Origin: Trochalopteron elliotii
Taxonomy: Eukaryota; Chordata; Aves; Passeriformes; Leiothrichidae
NCBI GenBank assembly: GCA_024734555.1
Contig: JANPWX010000123.1
Coordinates: 328,241-392,240 of the forward strand
Reading direction: 5' to 3'
DNA: 64,000 bases
Every line of letters starts with the position of its first letter. The first letter of the stretch is position 1. The translations under genes and the position numbers were made by a program. Shown here one piece after another: positions 37,301-48,522 of this stretch. Below the pieces are notes generated by a model, which was not told the origin of the DNA, did no database searches, and saw only the letters and a list, made by a program, of their open reading frames with translations.

Positions 37301-40300
37301 TCAAACTGTACTAATAATAAACTTCTGCTCAAATGTTCTCACTCCAGTGGGGAATATTGTATTGGGGGGGGTGGAGAAAAATGCTAAACCATGGGTTGTG
37401 TGAAGTACATAGGGCCAGTTCTACATTTTGAGAAGTTAATGGAGAACGTTTTGTGGGGTAATTTGAGATAATACAATGCACACATCAGAGCTTTAATTAA
37501 ATGCACCTCCTCATTTATGGCAGAGAGCACCACAGGTACTGAAGCACAAGGCAGCTTTGAAGCAGTGGGGTGTACCCTGTGCCAAAGGAGTGCTCGTGGT
37601 GTGGGGAGGCACAGCTCTGGAGAGCACAGCTCTGGTTGCAACTGTCACTTAAAATTACACATTCAAATCAGGACTTTGTTATACTTGTAAAGGCAAAGTT
37701 GCATGCAAGAAATTAGCTTTTGGAGAGGTTTATTCCTATGTGGAATGCCCACATTTGGCCTAAAGATTTTTTGCTATTTGAGTGGTTTGTTTCAGCCGTT
37801 GTGTTGGAAGTGTCTGGCTGTACCAGCTGCTGCAGCAGCTGCCATCCTGCTCCTCTCTGTTACCCACTTAGTTCCACGGGCGACTTCTGGTCTGCATTCT
37901 CTGGGCTAGGTAGAGAATCTGGATCTATTTCAAGTGGAAATCTATAATTAGGAGCTAAGATCACAGTTTGACTGGTTTTAGCCTCCACATTTTAAAAGGA
38001 GATACTTGGTGTAAAACAGATGCGTAGCAAATCTTCCTCCCTGGGCATTTGGGCCTGTTTATACAGAGTATTTATTTTTGAGTGAGGCAGAAGTTTTACT
38101 GGAAATGATGCTTATGAAATGAGATTTTAATGCAAAAAGCTTCTCTCTGTGGTTTGTGTGTAAATCCATCTCATAAATCATAAGGCAGAGTCCCAAGAAG
38201 GTGTCTGGATACTTCAGCTGTGGATATGTTGGTGTTTATGGAGAGAAAAGTTTCTGGGACAAAGGGAGGAGATAAGTTTGGTGAATTGTTCTGTGAGTAA
38301 ATGTGACTTAAAGGGAAGCAGCTTTACATGCATTTTTGCTGAAGAGGGAAATAAATTACATGGATCCAGGGAAAAGCAGGCAAGTGAGAGAAGGATGGAT
38401 TTGGCTAAGGAATTTTATGAAGAGGTGCTCATGCAAATGCTTCACTGTTGCAACAAATAAAATGAAGTATCAATGCTTCATTAAGCTCACTTTGAATTCA
38501 GGCTGTGCTGACTACCTGGAGTTTTACTGCTGCTCTAGCACAGCCCTGCTTTAAAACCTCCCTGCTTCCCAGAGAACAGAGCCATTGGACTGCCATGGCC
38601 AAGCTGAGTGGCTTTATCACCTTGTGCTGACTAAAATTTTATGCTGGGCATTGTTTTGTTGCTGTATTTGTAATACTCGTGCTGCTTTTCCACAATGTAG
38701 AAGAAAAGAAATTTATTCTGTGTACCCTTAGATCTGAAATGCTATGGAAAAATCTTTAAAGATGTAACAGCACAAACTTATTATATTGTCATACTTCTCT
38801 TTGTGTCCAAAACAATTTTTTAACAGGATTAATATAATGCTGATTTGTTCTCATGCATGTACTATCCAGTTGTTAGGGCCTGTTTTCAATTTCATGTCTT
38901 TATATTACACTGTTGAAAGTCCATTCTAAAAGAGTGATGAAAATAATACTGATTTCAGAGAATGCTCATTGCTAAAACAGCTTCTCAAGCATTTGCTCTG
39001 TTCTGCTGGGAGGGTCTTCTTGGTTCTATTTTAGAATGTTGCATGCAGTTTGGGTTTGGCATTTGCATTATTTAGAAACATGTTTTATTTCTTTGTTCCA
39101 AACTAAATCTGCAGCAAACTGGTTTGAACATTTGGGAGATTTCTGTGAGCATATGTTCCCATTATCTTCATATTTTAGTTCTAAAAATGCACAGGAACAC
39201 TTGACTGCTTGTAAACTGGGGGTTTCTGGGGTGAGAGGCAGCACTGAATCATTCCTTGCATATGATGTTATTGTGATATACTTTCTTTTTATATGCACAT
39301 AGTTCTAAAGATAAGGTTCTGGGCCTGAGGAAGAAAGGGACTTTCTGCTTTTTTGGTTATCAAATGTCTGTCTTTAATAGTATAAATTCTCTGACAGATA
39401 AATTCTTGTGCCTCTGCATCCAAACCAGCAGCTCCTCTGGTCATTTAGCCATTAGTCAGTGGAACAGATAAATCCATACTCATGGAAAAGCTTGGGGTTT
39501 GCTCCTTACGGGAATTCAGATCTTTTTTAAGATTTCCATTTTAAGCTCAAATATTGAAGTTCTCTTATTTTCAATATTTTGTCCTTATTGTGCTTTTTTT
39601 TCCGTGCTTTGCTAATAGTTTGGCAAGATTTGAAGGAACAGAAAAGTGTGAATATAAAAATGAAAAATAAAGAATAACAGTAGATAGTCAAACATTCTGA
39701 ATAATATGTTATTGTTTTAAAATATGGTAGTAGATTTAGTGTACTGGTGCTAATTACAGCCTTTGGGATTAGAAGTAATAACTGAAAGTGTAAAATGAGA
39801 GCCAGGGAAGAAAAGACCTGCCAGGTTTGTGCTGCTAAAATGCCTGGAGAGGAAATGTTTTGCTTTGGTCATGACTAACCACACCACTGGAGAGGGAGAG
39901 AGGAGACAGAGCTTCTTCTTATTAGGTAGTTCTTGAAATGAACTCATCCCCTGAATTGTGGGAAATGACTGTAAAATCAGGACCTTTTCCCAGCAACAGC
40001 AGCTTCTCCCTTTTTTGTCAGCCTGGGTTTTTTTAACGGTATTACAAGCTGAGGTTTATGCAGGGAGAAATTTTCAGTTTCTGATAAAATGCTGCTCCAG
40101 TCAGTGCTGGCCACTGTTTCAAAAAGTAATTTCGTTGTATGAAGTTTTTCAAAAGCCCTGTTTAAATTTTTTGTTCATGCAAAATCATATTAGTAATACT
40201 AATTATTTTTAAATATTTCATTTTCATTCTTTAGCTATTCCATTCTCTGCTTCTTTGTAAAATACTTGTGAGCAACTTTTCACTTTTTCTGGCTTGGCAG

Positions 40301-40480
40301 ATAATGAACGTCTATTTTCTGCTGAAACACCACTGTAATAAAACAATTGGACTTCTAGGTTAATTTCAACTGTTTTGCATTCTCCTAATATTACACAATT
40401 AGAATATTCAACAGATTGCTGGGCTCACTAGTAATATGCAGTTGCACATTGCAGGGAGATGAAGCAAATTAATCCACTAG

Positions 40481-40497
40481 TTTTTTTTTTTTTTTTT
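40481..40497. repeat. T17 homopolymer
   Basis: Seventeen consecutive T in intron 1, about 450 bp from the CR1 remnant but not contiguous with it. Confidence 0.95.
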
Positions 40498-40943
40498 AAA
40501 CAATGAAATTATCAGTAATTGTACTGGACATGTCTGGTAGATAGCAGATGCCTCAAATTGGAGAGGCAACAGTTTTATTAAGAAACTGTTTCTAATTCCA
40601 CTTGGAACTTTTAATTAAGATTTGTTTAATTATATCTATATGTATATATAATAAAAGCATAAGTAATAATAATTGACAATATTACATTGTTCATTTTTGT
40701 AGTGTGCTTAATATACCTAATTTCTCACCCACCAGAGAGAGGCAGGGTGTGGAAGTGAAGGAGTGCTGGAGAGGTGTCTCAGCTGCTCCCTCAGTCCCAG
40801 GGAGAATTCTCCTGGTTCTTGCTGTAAGCCTGGAGCACAATTCTTGACATTTTTGTGTGCTGGCAGCTTTAATAAGTGCATAGATAAAAACCACCCTCAT
40901 AACCCTGCAGTGACTGGGTCGTGTTCTGAGTCTGTGTAGGAGT

Positions 40944-41445
40944 TACAGAATTGTTGGGTTGGAGAAGCCTTCTCAGGCCACTGAGTCCAACCACTCCCCC
41001 AGCACTGCCAAGGCCACCCCTGCCCCATGTCCCCAAGTGCCACATCCACAGGGATTTGAAACCTCCCTACCCAGGGAACAGAGCAGCCAGGCTCTCCAGG
41101 AGAGGGCTGAAACAGTGCCAAAGGCTTTGCTTAAGTTCCAGCTGGGAACATCCACAGCCAAAGCAGGTCACCTTGTCACAGCAGGAGAGCAGGTTGGACC
41201 TGCCTTTCCCAACCCCAGGCTGGCCAGGCCTGATCTCCAGGTTGTCCCGTGTTGACACTCAGGGTGACCTGCTCCATGACCTGCCCAGCACTGAGGTCAG
41301 GCTGGCACATCTGCAGTTCCCCAAACTGCCCTTCCCACCCTTCTTACAGATGGCTGTTTTATGTTTGATAACCTCCAGTTTCCCAGGCCTGCTGGGAAGT
41401 GGTGGAAGTTGGCTCAGTGAGCATTTCTGCCAGCTCTGTGCTGCT
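40944..41445 (-). mobile_element. CR1 LINE fragment (3' end and RT-region remnant)
   Basis: The + strand shows the reverse complement of an avian CR1. It opens ACAGAATTGTTGGGTTGGAGA with GAGTCCAACCACTCCCCCAG and CATGTCCCCAAGTGCCACATC (3' UTR). It continues with CAGGCTCTCCAGGAGAGGGC, GGTCACCTTGTCACAGCAGG, GACCTGCTCCATGACCTGCC and CACTGAGGTCAGGCTGGC, the part encoding the end of reverse transcriptase. Much of the usual 3' UTR is missing between about 41070 and 41085, so the copy is internally deleted. The open frames crossing it are broken and it is not functional. Confidence 0.85.
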
Positions 41446-42059
41446 CCCCTCAGCTCAGCAATCCAACTTGTCATCCTTACAGCTTCACACAAAGTCAGAT
41501 TTGTTGACATATTCTTCTTCTCCAAACATATGTAAAGTAGAAGAAGTAGAAAGCAAGCTGCTTGTCTTTGCCAGTGAAGTTTCACTTTAATGAAATAATT
41601 CATATGGAGCTTCAGCTGCTCCTGGGAGGCCAGGAAGAGCTGGATGGGGGAAAGCCTTAAAGCCTGTGCATGTGTGTTTGCTTGGAAGGGCTGTTGTTGT
41701 GCCTGCCGTAAAAGGTAATTACTTCCATGCGTCAGAGGTCAGGTGGCAGGGAATAGGCCCGTGAGCAAAATGAGACCAAGTATTACAGTCAGTCAAGCAT
41801 CACATTTATACCTGGAAAAAGTACAAAAGGCAAACTAAAAATTAAGAAGAAACCCCTAACTTTAGTCAGAGCTCTGTGTGGATGTCCTTCCAACTTCTGA
41901 TTAGGGCAGTACCCTTTTTGTTGAGGAAAAGGTTAAGGGATCCATCGAAGGCAGCGTTATTGAAATGTCAACAGGAGGTTATAATCAGCATGGAAGAGTT
42001 ATTAAATAGCTCACAATGCAAGGGTGAGGAAGGCAGAAAACGTCAACAGAACCTTAGAA

Positions 42060-42335
42060 GATAATTCCAGCCTTCCTGTTAAAAACAAATTTGCCATGCT
42101 CGTATGGAAAGTACTTACAAATAAACTCGCAGCTAGGATGTGATGTCCAAAATAGCACAGCCTGGCAGCTGGCAGAACAGAGGAAGGAATTTCAGTGTTT
42201 AAAGAGAGAACGTGAAGCAGCTCGGTATCATACCCTGTCTTTAATGGGTGCTTCGAAGAGAATGATCTGTTTGTTTTTAGCGGGTGGTTACACAGTTTCA
42301 ATGTCACCGGCAGAACTCTGGATAGTTTATCATTT
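42060..42335. promoter_or_regulatory. Candidate conserved element 5' of IQSEC1 exon 2
   Basis: A repeat-free block in intron 1 between a CR1 remnant and exon 2, with retained CpGs (GCTCGTATGG, AGCTCGGTATC, GCTTCGAAGAG, TAGCGGGTGG). It could be an intronic enhancer or an unrecognised promoter. No direct proof. Confidence 0.22.
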
Positions 42336-42882
42336 TTAAGTTGAAAGCCAGCTGTATCACGGAGGGAAAGGGATTAGTTTCCTGTCAGCTTCCTTTTTGG
42401 AAAAAGCAATGTGTGCACACTGCAAATATTTCCAGCTTGGGTTAAGTATGTTTGAAAATACCTTTTGGTTGGAGTCATATTTTGATGGGCAAAGAGAGAG
42501 TTTGCTTTCAGTTTTACATGTTTATATAAGCATTTTAAGAAATCTAAGGGGCCTTTTTTTTTTTATTCCTTCCCTTTAAAAAGTACGAACTGTTCAAGCT
42601 GGAAGAGTTTGGCCGGGGTTAACCCTCAGCTCTTCAGTCGGTGGAGAACATTCTTTCAGAAAGTGCTCTGTATTTTTTCAAGGGACAGCTGAGAGACAGC
42701 AGGAGGGCTTTGGTTTTTAAGTACATATGAATGAAGGAAAAAAATACAGGGCGTGGTGGGAATGTGGAATTTCACATCTTTGGAGTTTGGATGTACCTTT
42801 CCTAAAACAAAAGGTAGAGGAAATGCTGCAAATGCTTGTATTTGTGCATGTGTGAAGTGTTTAGTGAGTCTTTTGAGGGATT

Positions 42883-42897
42883 AAAAAAAAAAAAAAA
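42883..42897. repeat. A15 homopolymer
   Basis: Fifteen consecutive A in intron 1. Confidence 0.95.
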
Positions 42898-43719
42898 GGC
42901 AAAATTTCGTTTTTCTATCAATGCTCTGTATACACAGGATGAGACAGGCAGTAAATAGTGCTGTGAAACATGAAAAGATGGAAGAGTGAAAGTGCCTATA
43001 TTGCACTGTGAGAGTATCCTCCTACAAATACAGCCCAAATACAAATTGCTGTTAGTCATCAGTACTTCAAAATACACCTAGGGCTCAGTTTTAAAATGTT
43101 TCCTATTGTGTGCAACCCCTTTAATAGAAAAGGTCTTTTTCCTTTCTTTTATTCCTTCGCAATAACAGCATTTGTGTGAAAACAAAGTAGTTTCTTTGCC
43201 AGATAGGTGCTATTGAGCTTTCTTCACCTGAAACCATGTTGCATTCATTGGCTAGAAACCTTGTCCCTTTGGATGCTTTACTCCAAAACCTGCCAAAGGT
43301 ATCCTATGAGAGCAGTCTTTCACTGGCAGGGAAATAAATGAGATTTCTCCTGCAAGTACTTTTTCCCAACTTTAGTTTCTAGAAACATCGTAGCTCTCAA
43401 GATCCATTAAATCCCAATCTCCATGAAAGTAATCTTTTTATGTCAAATTGTAATGTAAGGGTAAGAAAATCATGCTTTAATCCGTCAAAGTAAAGAAAGA
43501 CATAAATAAGCATGTGTCAATTTGAATGGAAAAGCTTGGAAATGAGCAGTCTTATAAGGAATTAGAAGTTTTCATTCATTTTACAGAGTAGTTGCTGAGT
43601 GACTCAGGATGTTATTAGGAATTACAGTATAAAGATAAATAATGCTTGAAACCTCCATTCTCCTGTTTGACTCATGCTCTAAAGATGTCACGGGCATGAC
43701 AGATTGAGACTTGCAAAAT

Positions 43720-43743
43720 CTGCAGCAAAAACTGCAGCAAAAG
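43720..43743 (+). repeat. 12-bp tandem pair upstream of exon 2
   Basis: CTGCAGCAAAAA occurs twice in tandem, flanked by further partial copies (GCAAAATCTGCAG before, AGCTG after). It lies about 170 bp before the exon 2 acceptor. Confidence 0.8.
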
Positions 43744-43911
43744 CTGTGGTGTTTGGCATGAAAGCCCCGTTACCTGTGACACATGCATGCGAACAAATGA
43801 CTAGATGCCTACACAAAACGAAACTAAAGCAAAACCCTGCTATTTGCTGTTGAGAGTTTTGGTGTGCCGGACTCACCCGAGGCTTTTTGCCGTGTCTCTT
43901 TTGTCGTGCAG

Positions 43912-44191
43912 CGTTGAAGGGGAGGCTCCCAGCAGCGAGACCGGCACGTCCCTGGATAGCCCCTCCGGCTACCCGCAGGGCCCTATAACGCACAGCTCCG
44001 CCCTGAGCCCCGAGCACTACGAGCATCCCTACGGGCTCTACTCCATCGCGCCGGGCCAGCAGCGAGCCCGCCGGCCCAAGCTCCAGCACTCCACCTCCAT
44101 CCTGCGCAAACAGGCCGAGGAAGAAGCCATCAAAAGGTCCAGATCGCTTTCGGAGAGCTATGAACTCTCTTCAGACCTACAGGATAAGCAG
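43912..44191 (+). CDS. IQSEC1: IQSEC1 coding exon 2 (common N-terminal exon, VEGEAPSSE...)
   Basis: This 280-nt exon follows the acceptor ...TCTTTTGTCGTGCAG and ends at CAG|GTATTT, a weaker donor than the other six. It supplies the third base of Cys22 and then residues 23-115, beginning VEGEAPSSETG and ending SSDLQDKQ. This is the point where IQSEC1 isoforms with different first exons converge. The segment holds a Pro/Tyr-rich stretch followed by a basic, Ser-rich block (HSTSILRKQAEEEAIKRSRS) likely to be helical and phosphorylatable. Compared with the human protein from memory, the Tyr-rich part (EHYEHPYGLYS) is a few residues shorter. The exon is GC- and CpG-rich against AT-rich flanks. The frame is open for 36 codons upstream (from 43805) but that stretch looks intronic. 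Retention of intron 2 would add about 12 residues before a stop at 44225. Confidence 0.95.
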
Positions 44192-44722
44192 GTATTTGAG
44201 CTCTTGGTACCTCGTTTGTGGCTGTGAATTGGGAGGTGTCTTTTCTAGCTTCGGTTGGGACTTTTAACTCTCAGTTTAACTTTTAATTCTTTGTCCCATA
44301 CACCTTCCCCACCTCCTGGAGAAAAGTGTAAAAGGTATGTTAATACTGTTAAAAGCAAAAGCAGTTCTTGGAACTGAGGTTTTGTGCTCCAGGAGCACAC
44401 TAGAATGTAATCGTGCAAAGCATTTTTCTAAGAAAATGAGTCATTTTGAAACCTGGGTGTTTTTGTTGTCACAAAAAGGAAGGAAGAACTTATTGTAACT
44501 GATATTCTCTTATGTCTGTGAGGTGAATTAATATATTTTTGTATTTTATGGTGGAATTTGCAGATGACTATTCCATTCATTATTGGAGTTCTGAGTTTTT
44601 ACTTTCAAAACCAATATATACAAAGCATGTTAAAGTCATTATGAGAGTTAAATGCTTTTGTGAGACTTTCCTCTTGTCCCGAGCCGCATGAAGTGACGAG
44701 GGGTGCTGTGTTCCCGTGGCAG
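44192..44722 (+). other. IQSEC1: IQSEC1 intron 2 (531 bp)
   Basis: A short intron with donor GTATTT and acceptor GTGGCAG. It is AT-rich with no repeat or other feature seen. The exon 3 frame is open back to 44660, an unused upstream extension. Confidence 0.9.
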
Positions 44723-45987
44723 GTGGAGATGCTAGAACGGAAGTATGGGGGCCGTCTGATCACCAGACATGCTGCCCGCACCATCCAGACCGCCTTCCGC
44801 CAGTATCAGATGAACAAGAACTTCGAGCGCCTGCGCAGTTCTATGTCTGAGAACCGCATGTCAAGGCGCATCGTCCTGTCCAATATGAGAATGCAGTTTT
44901 CCTTTGAAGGGCCTGAGAAAGTCCACAGCTCCTACTTCGAAGGCAAGCAGGTTTCTGTTACCAACGATGGGTCGAAGCTGGGCTCCCTGGTGCCGTCGGA
45001 GTGCGACGAGCTGGCGGAGACGGCTACCATGAAATCTCCGGCAGCATCCACTGATTTCACCGATGCCATAACAGAACTGGAGGATGCCTTTTCCAGGCAG
45101 GTGAAATCCCTGGCGGAATCCATCGACGACGCACTGAACTGCCGCAGCCTGCATTCGGATGAAATCCAGAGCGCGGAGCAGGTCAGGAGCCGGGAGATGG
45201 AGAGGGAGAGCTGTGCCCCGAGTAAACCTGCCATCCACAACGTGGATCACAGGAAGCTGGACGAGATGACGGCGTCCTACAGCGACGTCACGTTGTACAT
45301 CGACGAGGAGGAGCTGTCCCCACCCCTGCCGCTCTCCCAGTCCGTGGACAGACCGTCCAGCACGGAGTCGGACTTGAGGCTGCGCTCCGTGAACTCTTCC
45401 CAGGAGTACTGGTCCATGACCCACAAAGATGATAAAATAGACACTGATACGAGCTGCAGGAGTACCCCATCCCTGGAATGTCAGGAGCAGAGGATGAGGA
45501 TGGATCACCTCCCTCTGCTCACCATCGAGCCGCCCAGTGACAGTTCAGTGGACTTGAGCGATCGCTCGGAGAGGGGCTCATTAAAGAGACAGAACGCCTA
45601 TGACCGAGGCATCACCAGCCAGCAAGGCAGCCCTAAACATATCCCTCACAGCATTCCTGCCAAGATCATCACCCGGGAGGAGCAGGAGGCCAGGCACAGG
45701 GCTAGGCCCATAGACAGTCACTTGGCCATCAACGGCACAGCAAACAGACAAAGCAAATCAGAGTCTGATTATTCTGACGGAGACAACGACAGCATCAACA
45801 GCACTTCCAACTCCAATGATACAATAAATTGCAGCTCAGAATCCTCTTCTAGGGACAGCCTAAGGGAGCAAACCTTGAGCAAACAAACCTACCACAAAGA
45901 GACTCGCAACAGCTGGGATTCCCCTGCCTTCAGTAATGATGTTATCAGGAAACGCCATTATAGGATTGGGCTGAATCTTTTTAACAA
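44723..45987 (+). CDS. IQSEC1: IQSEC1 coding exon 3: IQ motif and long Ser-rich linker
   Basis: A 1265-nt exon, the largest in the window, lies between TTCCCGTGGCAG and the donor CAA|GTAAGT. It encodes residues 116-536 plus two bases of Lys537. It opens VEMLERKYGGR and then carries the IQ calmodulin-binding motif (AARTIQTAFRQYQMNKNFERL, with Ile136-Gln137 at 44783-44788). Next come the strongly conserved block MSRRIVLSNMRMQFSFEGPEK and a long, probably disordered linker with acidic patches (YIDEEELSPPLPLS) and a Ser/Asn-rich tract near 45768-45860. It ends HYRIGLNLFNK, which leads into Sec7. In family members the IQ motif holds calmodulin without calcium and couples calcium signals to ARF6 activation. 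The antisense strand also has a 215-codon open frame here, a shadow of the biased codon use. If intron 3 were retained, the frame would stop at TAA after one Lys. Confidence 0.97.
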
Positions 45988-48420
45988 GTAAGTACAGCAG
46001 TTCCTGCCTTCCTCTCTGTGTCACTGAGGATGAACCAGGAATATTTTTCTTGTATCAGGTAAGACTGGTGTCTGGTACTGACCTTTCTGTGAGTAAACAA
46101 GATACTTGTGGTGACTGTTCAAGTTTAAGTTGATGTCTTCATAGTTTAACAGCTTCAGGAAAAAAGAAAAACTATAATTATGTGTATAGGAATGGTAGTA
46201 AATTATCGAAGATTAATCCAACTCCTTTCTTGGGGAAAATTATGGTGGCTTGATCCTGATCCATTTTTTGGTGTTACATTATAAAAAATTCAGATTTCTT
46301 CCTGCCCTAATCATGTAGGTGGTGTAAAACTCATCAGGTGGGAATTAGCAACAGCATGCAGCATATGATGAGTTTCCTGTTTAACACTGGCAGGGCCTGG
46401 AATTTGTTCAGTAGATTTCATTAAAACTGTGATGCTAAAAGCCAATGCACTGAATATTTTTTGTACTAAATGAATGTTTATTATTATCATAAAACTATCA
46501 CAAAATTTTTATTTCTGCCTCTAGTTTTCTTCTGTTTTCCCTATGGCCTGAGTGATTTCAGGCCTCCTTTTCAGGTAGCAGTGCTTTGATGTGTTTGGAT
46601 TGATAGGTTGGTGGTTCTTCATGTATTTGTTGTAGCATTGCAGACAATTAAAGCTTTTTGGTGCCATCACATGAGCTGTGCATTACAGACCCAAGTTTGG
46701 CTGGAAACACTTTCAGGTTTAGCTTTTAATCTTTGTGAAAATGCCTTTTTGGGAGCTTCCAACCAATTGGAATTATTCAAGTCGTAGGATCGCTGCTTGT
46801 GAAGTTGAATGGGTCGGAAAATACCTCAATTAGCTCTTTTTTAGAAGATTTGAAAATGACATCCTTGGCAGGGCGTGTGGGGAGGAAGGTGTTGGTGCTG
46901 TTGGCTGACATTTAACACTTGGTGTTTGCCTGGGTTTTGCACAGCAATTAAACCTGGAGCAGTCAATGCTCAGTGAGCCTCGGGCTTGGTAAGAGTCTTT
47001 TGAGACAGCTGCAGGAGGGTGGAGGGAAAAAGTGAATGGAAAAAGTGCTCAGGCAGCATGCAGGGGTGAATGAGAGCATTGGAAGCTGTCAGGTGCTGCT
47101 AGTGACACATCAGTGGGAGGCTGAAAGTGAAAAATAAACATCAGGAACAGACAGGAATAGCGGCAGCTGTTTGAAACTGATCGAAGTGACCTTGCTGCAT
47201 GACTTGCACAGAGATAAACCTGTTTTCTGTATTGTTGTGAGGTGATGTGCAGCTCCTCAGCAGTGAGTGCTGCAGGACAGGACTCTGCAGAGCTCCAGGC
47301 AGCACCTCTGAGTGGCATCTTTTGCTCTGTGTGATTTCCTTTTCCCCACTGCGTTTTATCTCCAGCGTTGAAAGCGAACTGAAGGTTGTCATTACGTTCT
47401 GCTGAGTCGATGTGATCCTGTTGATTTCTCAGACAGTCCCCAAATATCCCACATGTCTTGGGTTTGGATTGTGGCCCTTCAAGTCTGAGGACTGTGACAT
47501 TTTCATTAATGTGCAGTGTCAGGTATTGAACTATCACAGCGTGTGATGGTGCATAAGTCTGTAAATTCTTTTGAAAAGGGAGCTGGAAAAGCTTCAAAGC
47601 TTTATTCTTTATTTTATTGTGAAAGCTCAGGAGTCTCTAGAGAGTGCATCAGGTGGGGTTGCAAATTGCATTTTGAGGTGAGCGGTCAGTGCAGTGGTCA
47701 GGTCAGTGCAGCAGAGTCACTTCACTGTCTTTTCACCACATTATCTTCACAACACATTTATGATCATAAAACGAAGGAGCAGTGGGAGTGTTGGCAGCAG
47801 CTCCTGGGAGGATGTGTGCTCCACCCAGGAGGAAGCACTGAAAGAAGTGGCTTTGAACTTACCCAGTACAAGAAGGCAAGTTTTTTTCCAAATGTCTGCA
47901 TCTACCAGAAGAAATTTTAGGGATGTCTTTCACAAGGAGTTTCAGGTTAATTTCACCGTGTCTTTGAAATCTTTCTTGCAAATTAAGATCCCAAGCCTTA
48001 ATTAACAAATGTCCTTTCTTTGTAGTACATGAAGCTTGGCTGAAATGCAAAGAATTAAGAACCTTAAAGAAGTGCATGAATTGTAGCAAATACTTCTGCT
48101 TTGTTCAGTAGAAGTGCTTCAGGGATGAAGATTCTAAAAGCACAGAAAGTCACTATCATGGCAGTGGAAATCTCAATTTTTAGCTTTTCTGGCTTTCCTA
48201 TTTTAATAACAATTTTCAGAAGCCAAAATGCACTTTTCTTATCAGAGGCTCTTTGTTAGGATAGGCAGTTCTGGGTGGGGTAAAAGTTAAGCACAGCTGG
48301 TGGTCCAGTTCACTTAATCACTGATAGATGCAAAACATCAGTAGCATAAAGTTCCCTGGAGAATGGAGAACACAGGACACTGGGAAAAAATCATAGGTAA
48401 TTGAAAATAATTTTTCTGGG

Positions 48421-48522
48421 AGTGCTATTGGAAGGTGTCCCTGCCCATGGCAGGGGATTATTTGAATAAATAATTTTCAGTCTCCCTCCCAGCCCAAACT
48501 ATTCTGTGACTCCATGATTATC
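48421..48522 (+). mobile_element. CR1 LINE 3' end fragment
   Basis: It contains TTGGAAGGTGTCCCTGCCCA, TGGCAGGGGATTA, then CCCAGCCCAAACTATTCTGT and GACTCCATGATTATCAC. This is the canonical CR1 3' terminus with its ATTCTRTG-type repeats in sense orientation. It is only about 100 bp long, a typical 5'-truncated insertion. Confidence 0.8.

Larger units (their letters stand above)
27669..43911 (+). other. IQSEC1: IQSEC1 intron 1 (16.2 kb)
   Basis: It runs from donor GTGAGC to acceptor TCGTGCAG. It holds the GC minisatellite, a SINE-tail fragment near 33.5 kb, a reverse-strand CR1 fragment near 41 kb, T- and A-rich simple tracts and a candidate conserved block near 42.1-42.3 kb. Between these the sequence is AT-rich and unremarkable. 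Open frames are short and patternless, and I see no further exon, though an unrecognised alternative first exon cannot be excluded. Confidence 0.85.

Noticed and set aside
28000..43900. Search for the alternative IQSEC1 N-terminal exon known from mammals (short Arg-rich start)
   Set aside because: No ATG followed by matching codons and a phase-compatible donor was found. It probably lies outside the window.
44861..45508. 215-codon antisense open frame
   Set aside because: It is the reverse complement of IQSEC1 exon 3. Codon bias of the sense strand creates the long antisense frame, and it has no independent support.
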